The position numbers were made by a program, and so were the translations under genes. A stretch of DNA of 17,905 nt. Source: an uncultured Caulobacteraceae bacterium (GTDB taxonomy: Bacteria > Pseudomonadota > Alphaproteobacteria > Caulobacterales > TH1-2). Location: contig CALBST010000300.1 of assembly GCA_937967425.1 (NCBI GenBank), forward strand, positions 1 through 17,905, given 5' to 3'. Shown piece after piece: positions 7,799-14,184 of the stretch; within the stretch, counting starts at the first letter, position 1, and the number at the start of each line of letters is the position of its first letter. The notes under the pieces were generated by a model. That model did not search any database. It was not told the origin of the DNA and worked only from the letters and a program-made list of their open reading frames with translations.

Positions 7799-9397
7799 AT
7801 GCTTCAGGTCGCGCGGTGGCGGATCATCCTTGTCGCGGTCGTGACCGTGATGGGGCTTGCGTTTGCATTTCCGAATTTCGTTCCGGAGCGGCTGAGGGAT
7901 CAGATCCCGGGCTTCCTGCCGCAGCAGACAATCAATCTCGGCCTCGACCTGCGCGGCGGTTCACAGCTGCTGCTCGAGATCGATACGGAGACGTTGAAGC
8001 GGCAACAGCTCGATAACTTCGCCGATCAGATGGCGATGGCGCTGCGCGATGCCCAACCTGCCATCCGCTACACGGGCCGTGGCGTCGTCGGCGACGCCGC
8101 GCGCATCCGCCTCATCGATCCGAGCCAGATGGAGGCGGCGCGCCGGGCGCTGCGTCCGCTCGCGCAATCGACGACCGGCGGGACCAGCGAAATCGCGACC
8201 TACACCGAAAACCCTGACGGGCTGATCGAAGCGCGCTTGAGTGAGGCGCACTTGCGGGAACTCAGCCGGCAAGCCGCGCAGCAATCGATCGAGGTGATCC
8301 GCCGCCGTATCGACCCGACGGGGACGAGCGAAGTCTCTATCGCGCGCCAGGGCGATGATCGCGTCGTCGTTCAGGCGCCGGGCGTCTCCGATCCGGAAAT
8401 GCTGAAAGAGCGCATCGGTCAGACGGCGCTGATGACGTTCCATATGGTGCGTGAAATCTCGCCCGAAGAAGCCCAAGCGGGAGCAATCCCGCCGGGAACG
8501 ATGGTCGTGCAGCCTTATCCGGACAGCGGCGGCACGCAGGAAATCGTCGAACGCCGCCCGCGCTTCACAGGTGAGCGGCTGACCCGCGCCAATCCATCAA
8601 CCGATCCGCAGACCAACGAGTTTGTGCTGAGCTTCGCGCTCGATAGCGAAGGCACGCGCCTGTTCTGCCGCATCACGCGCGAGAATACCGGCAACCGTTT
8701 CGCCATCCTGCTGGACAACCAGGTTCTCACGGCGCCGCGGATCAATGAACCGATTTGCGGCGGCACGGGTCAGATTTCTGGAAACTTCACCGCCGAAAGC
8801 GCCAACAACCTCGCTGTCATGCTGCGCGCAGGCGCGCTGCCGGCGCCGCTTTCGGTGATCGATGAGCGAACCGTCGATGCGAGCTTGGGACTGGATGCGA
8901 TCGAATCCGGCGTCAAGGCGTCCGCGCTCGCCGGCGTCGTCACGTTCGTGTTCATGGTGCTCGCTTACGGGTTGTTTGGAGTTTTTGCGTGCATCGCCTT
9001 GATCGTGAACTTCGTGCTGATCCTGGCGGCGATGTCGATGATCGGCGCGGCGTTGACGCTCCCGGGCATTGCGGGCCTCATTCTCACCATCGCCATGGCG
9101 GTCGACGCCAACGTGCTGATTTATGAGCGCATGCGCGAAGAGGCGGCGGCGGGCCGAAGTCCCGCGCTGGCGATCGATGCGGGATTCAGCCGCGCCATGA
9201 TCACCATTGTCGACGCAAACCTGACGACCATTCTCTCGGCGATGATCCTGTTCCAGTTCGGCGCCGGCCCTGTGCGCGGCTTCGCCTGGACGCTTTCGAT
9301 CGGCGTGATCACCTCGGTGTTCACGGCCGTGATGGTGACGCAAATCCTGATCGGTTGGTGGTTCCGCGCCGCGCGACCGAAAACCATGCCGATCTGA
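7799..9397 (+). CDS. secD: Protein translocase subunit SecD
   Basis: The 532-residue RND-family membrane protein uses the proton gradient with SecF to help complete protein export. An N-terminal helix (about 8-25) is followed by the D1 motif INLGLDLRGGSQLLLEID (45-62), a large periplasmic part, and five C-terminal helices (about 365-525). The latter carry the D4-type motif VDANVLIYERMREE (435-448). Two cysteines (C290, C320) fall in the periplasmic region before TGQISGNF. The Shine-Dalgarno is weak, but the gene follows yajC by five bases. The length is in the normal range for a stand-alone alphaproteobacterial SecD. Confidence 0.97.
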   Translation: MLQVARWRIILVAVVTVMGLAFAFPNFVPERLRDQIPGFLPQQTINLGLDLRGGSQLLLEIDTETLKRQQLDNFADQMAMALRDAQPAIRYTGRGVVGDAARIRLIDPSQMEAARRALRPLAQSTTGGTSEIATYTENPDGLIEARLSEAHLRELSRQAAQQSIEVIRRRIDPTGTSEVSIARQGDDRVVVQAPGVSDPEMLKERIGQTALMTFHMVREISPEEAQAGAIPPGTMVVQPYPDSGGTQEIVERRPRFTGERLTRANPSTDPQTNEFVLSFALDSEGTRLFCRITRENTGNRFAILLDNQVLTAPRINEPICGGTGQISGNFTAESANNLAVMLRAGALPAPLSVIDERTVDASLGLDAIESGVKASALAGVVTFVFMVLAYGLFGVFACIALIVNFVLILAAMSMIGAALTLPGIAGLILTIAMAVDANVLIYERMREEAAAGRSPALAIDAGFSRAMITIVDANLTTILSAMILFQFGAGPVRGFAWTLSIGVITSVFTAVMVTQILIGWWFRAARPKTMPI

Positions 9398-9409
9398 GGG
9401 AGCGAACTG

Positions 9410-10447
9410 ATGTGGCCTCTAATCCGTTTGCTGCCGAAGAAAACGAACCTCGCCTATGTGAAGTTCGCGGGCTTTGCCGCATTTTTTTCGCTGGCGCTCT
9501 GCGCCGTTTCGATCGTCTCGATGTTTACAGGCGGCCTGCGGCATAATCCGATCGAACTTTATCAGGAGGCCGACGGCACTGTGCTGGCGCGCCTGGGATC
9601 CGTGTTGGAGCACGGGTTCAACCTCGGCATCGATTTTCGTGGCGGCACCTCGATCCTGATCGAGGCGCCGGGACCAATCGATCAGGAAGCCCTGCGGGCG
9701 CTCGGCCGTGAAGCCCAGGACGGCGACATCGAAGTGCAGGGCGCGACGTGCCGGCCGGTCAATGCGCCGCCCTATTGCGCAATCTTGAACTTCGAAACGG
9801 CGCCAGATCAGAGCCAAACGGTAGAAGAAATTCGCTCCGGGCTCGGGGCGGTCGCAGAGGGCGCGCGCATCGCCAACGTCGACTCGGTGAGTGCAAAAGT
9901 ATCCGAAGAGCTGTTTTCGGGCGGCTTGATCGCGCTGGGCTTGGCCATGTTGCTGATGCTGGCCTACATCTGGTTCCGGTTCGAATGGCAGTTCGGCGTC
10001 GGCGCCATGCTTGGCCTGATCCACGACGTCATCCTGACGCTCGGCATCTTCTCGTTCTTCCGGATCGAGTTCACGCTGACCATCATCGCGGCGCTGCTGA
10101 CGATCATCGGCTACGGCATCAACGACACTGTCGTCGTGTTCGACCGCATCCGGGAGAACCTGCGCAAATATAAGAAAATGCCCCTTGGCGAACTGGTGGA
10201 TCTGTCACTGAACGAAACGTTGTCGCGCACCATCATCACGGGTTGCACGGCCGTGTTTGCATTGGTCGGCTTGCTTTTCCTGGGCGGCGAGGCGCTTTCG
10301 GGCTTCGCCATCGCCATGCTTTTCGGCATTATCTGCGGCACATATTCGTCGCTCTATGTTGCGGCGCCGGCGATTCTCCTATGGGGAGTGGGGCGTGCGC
10401 GCGAGGGCGGCAGTCAACCGCGCGAGGCGCCGCAGACGGCGGGCTAG
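9410..10447 (+). CDS. secF: Protein translocase subunit SecF
   Basis: The 345-residue partner of SecD has an N-terminal helix (about 18-40), the motif FNLGIDFRGGTSILIE (70-85), a periplasmic domain, and a C-terminal five-helix bundle containing YGINDTVVVFDRIREN (235-250). GGGAG upstream of the ATG supports the start, and the gene lies 12 bases after secD. The periplasmic domain contains C114 and C123, a pair not needed for the known mechanism. The C-terminal end (about 328-345) is polar and cytoplasmic. A small hairpin begins directly after its stop. Confidence 0.97.
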   Translation: MWPLIRLLPKKTNLAYVKFAGFAAFFSLALCAVSIVSMFTGGLRHNPIELYQEADGTVLARLGSVLEHGFNLGIDFRGGTSILIEAPGPIDQEALRALGREAQDGDIEVQGATCRPVNAPPYCAILNFETAPDQSQTVEEIRSGLGAVAEGARIANVDSVSAKVSEELFSGGLIALGLAMLLMLAYIWFRFEWQFGVGAMLGLIHDVILTLGIFSFFRIEFTLTIIAALLTIIGYGINDTVVVFDRIRENLRKYKKMPLGELVDLSLNETLSRTIITGCTAVFALVGLLFLGGEALSGFAIAMLFGIICGTYSSLYVAAPAILLWGVGRAREGGSQPREAPQTAG

Positions 10448-10450
10448 GGC

Positions 10451-10490
10451 GAGGTCGAAACCTCTCCTCGCGCATGGGCTGGAGGAGAGG
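10451..10490 (+). promoter_or_regulatory. Alternative hairpins over a ribosome binding site (possible RNA switch)
   Basis: CCTCTCCTC (10461-10469) pairs perfectly, nine bases, with GAGGAGAGG (10482-10490), the Shine-Dalgarno of the next gene. The same C-rich strand can instead pair upstream: GAGGT (10451-10455) with ACCTC (10460-10464) around a CGAA loop. The two structures share 10461-10464 and exclude each other, so the first would tend to expose the ribosome binding site and the second to hide it. The pairing is seen directly; regulation is inference. Confidence 0.5.
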
Positions 10491-10492
10491 TC

Positions 10493-11110
10493 ATGGCCTG
10501 GTTTTTGAGCAATCTGCGTTATGTGGCGTGGACCGCTTTGGCGGTGGCTGCGCTGCTGCTGATTTATTTCGCGATGGGTGTGGCGGGCTACGCGTTTGGC
10601 GATAGCGCCTTCTGGGAGGCGGCGTTCCGGTGGAGCCATGTGCTCGTCGGCATCATGTGGATCGGCCACCTCTACTATTTCAACTTCACGCAAATCCCGA
10701 ACATGCCGAAAATTCCGGATGAGCAGAAACCGGCAGTGACGAAAGTCATCGCGCCGGCGGCGCTCTACTGGTTCCGCTGGGGTGCGATGCTGACGCTGAT
10801 CACCGGTCTGCTTCTGGCGTGGAACCAAGGCTACTTGCTGCAGGCGCTGGCGCTTGGATTGCTCGATGGCGTTCCGAAGCACGTCCTCATTGGCCTGGGC
10901 ATGTGGATGGCGATCATCATGTGGTTCAATGTCTGGTTCATCATCTGGCCGAACCAGCAAAAAGCACTGAACATCGATAACAAATATCCTGACTTGGACG
11001 CGGCGGCGAAGGCGGCCGCGGGCAAGACGGCGATGCTGTTCTCCCGCACCAACACGTTCCTCTCGGTGCCGATGCTGGTGGCGATGACGGGCGCGAGCAC
11101 GTTGTTCTGA
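10493..11110 (+). CDS. PuuD-type (urate oxidase N-terminal-like) integral membrane protein
   Basis: The 205-residue protein has about five membrane helices and resembles the N-terminal membrane domain of urate hydroxylase PuuD. The best match is the segment FRWSHVLVGIMWIGHLYYFN (45-64), with H49 and H59 as possible haem or metal ligands and H130 on a later helix (VPKHVLIGLGMWM). Full PuuD carries a C-terminal cytochrome c domain; here no CxxCH exists and the protein ends after the last helix, so urate oxidation cannot be assumed. Short versions are common in alphaproteobacteria and their role is unclear. The ATG is preceded by GGAGGAGAGG, which lies inside a stem-loop. It lies 45 bases after secF. 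Confidence 0.75.
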   Translation: MAWFLSNLRYVAWTALAVAALLLIYFAMGVAGYAFGDSAFWEAAFRWSHVLVGIMWIGHLYYFNFTQIPNMPKIPDEQKPAVTKVIAPAALYWFRWGAMLTLITGLLLAWNQGYLLQALALGLLDGVPKHVLIGLGMWMAIIMWFNVWFIIWPNQQKALNIDNKYPDLDAAAKAAAGKTAMLFSRTNTFLSVPMLVAMTGASTLF

Positions 11111-11116
11111 ATTGAA

Positions 11117-11189
11117 GGCAGTGGGCAGTAGGAAGTAGGCAATAGGGCGCCGGTTCAACCCTACTGCCGACTGCCCATTGCCTACTGCC
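11117..11189 (+). repeat. Heptanucleotide-repeat inverted repeat overlapping a gene start
   Basis: Two 31-base arms (11117-11147 and 11159-11189) flank an 11-base loop and are complementary at 25 of 31 positions; most mismatches are A/G changes that would give wobble pairs in one strand. The left arm is four tandem heptamers, GGCAGTG GGCAGTA, then GGAAGTA GGCAATA, plus GGG. The right arm, read on the minus strand, is GGCAGTA GGCAATG, then GGCAGTC GGCAGTA, plus GGG. It starts six bases after the PuuD-like stop and covers the only usable start of the next gene. Confidence 0.88.
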
Positions 11190-11936
11190 TCATCCAACGA
11201 TCTCGACACCTTAGTTCGCCGCGTCGATGAGGATCGCTGGCTGGCGTCGCGGTTTGCGCCGGCGGATGTGCGCGCGCGGCTGATTGCGCTTTACGCGGTG
11301 AACTACGAGATCGCGCATATAGGCGAGACGGTGCGTGAGCCTGGTCTTGCGGAGATCAGATCGCATTGGTGGCGTGAAGCCATCGACGAAATCTTCGAAG
11401 GACGCTCACCCCGGCCGCATCCGGCGCTGCTGGCGCTGGAGCGCGCCGTCGATGCCGCTCCGCTCAGCGCAGCGCACTTTCACCAGATACTGGATGCGCG
11501 TCGTCTTGATCTCGAAGCGCTGCCGTTCAAGTCGGAAACAGACTTGGCTGACTACATTGATGGGACGGCTGGTGCGCTGATGCGGCTTGCGCTTGAAGCA
11601 AGCGGAATTGTCGACGGCTCGGCTCCGGTCGAGAGCTTCGTACGAACTGCAGGCTTTCGCTGGGCGCTGACCGGGATGCTGCGTTCGGAGCCGATCTGGC
11701 GCGCGCGCGGGCGCACGCTGCTGCCCGCGGGCGTCCGGTCTGCCTTTGCTACTTTGAAGGCAGGCGCAGAGTCCTCGCGCCAGTTTGCGGGCTCTTTGCC
11801 GACTGCGGCCTTTCCTGCGCTCGGATACGTTGCGCTCGTGCCGGCCTATCTTGGGCATGACAAAATACGCGCGAGCGTGCCGCTCCTGGAACGGCAGGTG
11901 CGGCTCATATTTGCGTCTGCGACAGGGCGCTATTAG
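11178..11936 (+). CDS. NDUFAF6-like squalene/phytoene-synthase-fold protein
   Basis: The 252-residue protein belongs to the squalene/phytoene synthase superfamily, in the branch containing the mitochondrial complex I assembly factor NDUFAF6. It shows LVRRVDEDRWLASRFAP (12-28), LIALYAVNYEIAHIGETVRE (35-54), then LAEIRSHWWREAIDEIF (57-73). The Asp-rich motifs of true prenyl-transferring synthases are absent: the first position reads YEIAHIGE, and the second is not seen. A role in complex I assembly, not terpenoid synthesis, is therefore more likely (inference). The only usable start is TTG at 11178, inside the right arm of the heptad hairpin, so the first five residues (MPTAS) are repeat-encoded and no Shine-Dalgarno is visible. 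Its stop overlaps that of the convergent dsbA-like gene. Confidence 0.85.
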   Translation: MPTASSNDLDTLVRRVDEDRWLASRFAPADVRARLIALYAVNYEIAHIGETVREPGLAEIRSHWWREAIDEIFEGRSPRPHPALLALERAVDAAPLSAAHFHQILDARRLDLEALPFKSETDLADYIDGTAGALMRLALEASGIVDGSAPVESFVRTAGFRWALTGMLRSEPIWRARGRTLLPAGVRSAFATLKAGAESSRQFAGSLPTAAFPALGYVALVPAYLGHDKIRASVPLLERQVRLIFASATGRY

Positions 11937-12664
11937 CGCGCGGCGCGGCGTTCGCGGGCGGCTTCGCGCAGGCGTGATTCAAGCATTGGCTGGTTGAAGC
12001 CGGGGATGAGTTCGCCATTGATGACGAAGCCCGGCGTGCCGCTGATGTTGTAATCGATGGCTTGGGCGCGGTTCTGCTCGAGGATGGCGGTGATCTCCGG
12101 GTTCTCCATGGCGCGGCGCATGCGCGTCACGTCGATGCCGCTGCGGCGCGCGAGGGTGTCGATCTCGGCCGAGGTCAAATCGCGATCGAGCGGGAAGCTC
12201 ATCAGCGCTTGGTGGAATTGCAGGTAGCGGCCTTGCGGGCGGGCAGCGAGGGCGGCGCGCGCGGCTTCCATCGAGGCGTCGGAAAGGATCGGCAGTTCCT
12301 TAAAGACGATGCGGACGTCGCGGCGCGTCCGCGTGAGGTCGAGCACCCATTCCATCGCCGCGTGGCAATAGGCGCAGCGATAATCATAGAACTCGACGAC
12401 AGTGATCGCCGCGTTGGCCGGGCCGATGGCGAAGTCGCGCGGGTCGTTGCGGATCTGCTGCCAGCGTTCGGCGTTGTTGCGTTCAGCCAGCGCGTCGAGT
12501 GCTTCGCGCAGCACGTCGGGATTGTTGACCAGGTATTCGCGAACGATGGCGCGAATTTCGGCTTGCTCCTGGCCGTTGAATGTTTGCGCTGACGCGGCGG
12601 GGGCGGCGAACAGCACGCAGGCGAGAGCAAGCGCGCGCGCGGCCACTGAAAGATCCAATCTCAT
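11933..12664 (-). CDS. DsbA/ScsC-family periplasmic thiol:disulphide oxidoreductase
   Basis: With the ATG at 12664 the protein has 243 residues. It has a signal peptide (1-26, ending APAASA before Q27), an N-terminal ScsC-like helical segment (about 28-65, EIRAIVREYLVNNPDVLREA), and a thioredoxin-fold domain. The active site is YDYRCAYCHAA with C97 and C100, and the cis-proline loop is SGTPGF (P211). Such proteins form or shuffle disulphides in secreted proteins. ScsC-type N-termini often drive oligomerisation, which may apply here. The gene starts 37 bases after the M48 protease stop, so it is the last gene of a rne-M48-dsbA-like run. A longer reading frame starting inside the M48 gene (12751) would add 29 residues before the signal peptide and is unlikely. 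No clear ribosome binding site is seen. Confidence 0.9.
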   Translation of the reverse strand: MRLDLSVAARALALACVLFAAPAASAQTFNGQEQAEIRAIVREYLVNNPDVLREALDALAERNNAERWQQIRNDPRDFAIGPANAAITVVEFYDYRCAYCHAAMEWVLDLTRTRRDVRIVFKELPILSDASMEAARAALAARPQGRYLQFHQALMSFPLDRDLTSAEIDTLARRSGIDVTRMRRAMENPEITAILEQNRAQAIDYNISGTPGFVINGELIPGFNQPMLESRLREAARERRAAR

Positions 12665-12701
12665 AAGGCTGCAATGACCGCTTTTCCGCGCGCGGGCAAG
12701 C

Positions 12702-14096
12702 TTAGCCGCCGCGGCGGCCCGCTGTACGCTGCATCCGCTCGCGCACCTCATTGCCGGCGAAGTTCACGATGTCGTCGGCGCGGCGATAATCGACCGAGTT
12801 GCGCGGCAGCGAGCGCCGCGCCCGTTCAGCGAAATTGAGGGCGCTCGTGTAGTCGCCGACGGTGAAGCTGGCCTCGGCGGAGGCCAGTTCGGCGAGGGGC
12901 TCCTCGCCGCGCTGGAAGCGGGCCGAGGCCATTTCACGCCAGGCGAAGCCGTTGTCGGGCTCCTTGCGCACGGCTTCCTGCAGCAGGCGGATCGCTTCGT
13001 CGGTGCCGGCGCGGCCATGCGCGGCGACAAGCGCGCGCGCCAGGTTCACTTGAAGCAGCGGTTGGCCGGGCGCGAATTCAAGCGAGCGCCGGTGATAGGG
13101 GATCGATTCCTCGGCGCGGCCGTTTTCGAACAGGATCTGACCCATCAATTCCTGGAAGTACGGGTTCTGCGGATCCTCAGCGATGAGAACGTCGAGTTCG
13201 GCCCGGGCCTCATCGAGTTTGGCTTGCCGGTAAAACGCGATCGCGCGCGCATAGCGGGCGGGCTGTGAGGTGTCGCGGCGCGGATAGCGCGCCAGCACTT
13301 GGCCCTCGGAGCGAATGAAGCCGATCAGCTTGGCTTGCATGAAACGGAAGCGGCGGAGGTTGTCCTCGGTGTCCACGGCGTCCCGGTGCGGGCTCCGCTC
13401 AACACGCTGGCGCAGCGCCTCGACGCGGTCGGACGTATACGGGTGGGTCACCATCCAAGGCGGCGCGCGCCGGACTTGCCATTCATACGGACGAATTTGG
13501 CTGTCGAAGAAGGAGATGAGGCCGCGGCCCGATTGGCCGGATTGTTCGAGGAAGCTGGCGCCGGCTTGGTCGGCGGCGCTTTCTTGCACTTGGGTGAAGC
13601 GCACGAAGTTCGCCATCGCGAAACCTTGCGACCCCGCGATGAGCGCCGCGCCTGCGTCGGGGGCGCCGGCGGCGATAGCGAGGATACCGAGGCCTATGGA
13701 AATAAGCATCGGGCCCATGGCTTGGCCCATGGCCTCGCGGGAGCGTGAGAGGTGGCCGCCGGAAATGTGGCCGGTTTCGTGGGCGAGCACGCCGATAATT
13801 TCGTTCGGCGTTTCGGCCCGCATGATGAGGCCGGTATTCATGAAGATGTTTTGGCCGCCGGCGACGAAAGCGTTCACGCTGTCTTCGTTGACGATATAGA
13901 GGCGCACATCCTCGCGGCGCAGACCCGCCGCATCGAGCAGCGGGTTGGTGTAGACGCGCAGCGTGTCTTCAATCTCGGCGTCGCGGATCAGAGATTGCGC
14001 TGAGGCAGTTTGCGCCGCCATCAGTGCGAACGCGCTGATCGCTGCAACTGCGCCAACCGCACCGCGGCTAAGCTTCGACAGAAGAGACGCGGCCAT
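12702..14096 (-). CDS. BepA-like periplasmic M48 metalloprotease with C-terminal TPRs
   Basis: The 464-residue protein has a signal peptide (about 1-33, ending TASA before Q) and an M48 peptidase domain with zinc motif HETGH (106-110) and third ligand ESAAD (E172). A hydrophobic re-entrant stretch (about 127-155) and HPYTSDRVEAL (218-228) follow, then a TPR-like helical array at about 275-440. This is the architecture of BepA/YfgC, which monitors outer membrane protein assembly. Start support: AAGGAG a few bases upstream of the ATG at 14096. It lies between rne and the DsbA-like gene on the same strand, with a GC-rich hairpin separating it from rne. A DsbA-like partner next door fits a role in envelope quality control, since BepA acts on LptD, whose folding needs disulphides (known for E. 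coli; inference here). Confidence 0.93.
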   Translation of the reverse strand: MAASLLSKLSRGAVGAVAAISAFALMAAQTASAQSLIRDAEIEDTLRVYTNPLLDAAGLRREDVRLYIVNEDSVNAFVAGGQNIFMNTGLIMRAETPNEIIGVLAHETGHISGGHLSRSREAMGQAMGPMLISIGLGILAIAAGAPDAGAALIAGSQGFAMANFVRFTQVQESAADQAGASFLEQSGQSGRGLISFFDSQIRPYEWQVRRAPPWMVTHPYTSDRVEALRQRVERSPHRDAVDTEDNLRRFRFMQAKLIGFIRSEGQVLARYPRRDTSQPARYARAIAFYRQAKLDEARAELDVLIAEDPQNPYFQELMGQILFENGRAEESIPYHRRSLEFAPGQPLLQVNLARALVAAHGRAGTDEAIRLLQEAVRKEPDNGFAWREMASARFQRGEEPLAELASAEASFTVGDYTSALNFAERARRSLPRNSVDYRRADDIVNFAGNEVRERMQRTAGRRGG

Positions 14097-14119
14097 GCCC
14101 GCTCCTTGATTCCGCTACT

Positions 14120-14157
14120 CCCGCCCCAGACCGGTTGAAACGCCGGTTTGGGGCGGG
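14120..14157 (-). terminator. GC-rich hairpin between rne and the M48 gene
   Basis: CCCGCCCCAGACCGG (14120-14134) and CCGGTTTGGGGCGGG (14143-14157) form a 15-base stem with one mismatch and an eight-base loop. It lies 27 bases beyond the rne stop and 23 bases before the M48 start. Neither strand has a T-run after it, so it may act as a partial terminator, a processing site or a 3'-end stabiliser rather than a full intrinsic terminator. Confidence 0.4.
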
Positions 14158-14184
14158 AACAAGGCCTTACGCCTTAGCAGTTCG

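Noticed and set aside
10451..10490. Intrinsic terminator after secF
   Set aside because: The hairpins are not followed by T residues, and the distal arm is the ribosome binding site of the next gene.
11117..11189. CRISPR array or tRNA gene
   Set aside because: The repeats are seven-base units in a palindrome without spacers, and no cloverleaf can be drawn.
11178..11936. Phytoene or squalene synthase acting in terpenoid synthesis
   Set aside because: The Asp-rich catalytic motifs are missing, and the neighbourhood matches the NDUFAF6-like branch rather than carotenoid or hopanoid genes.
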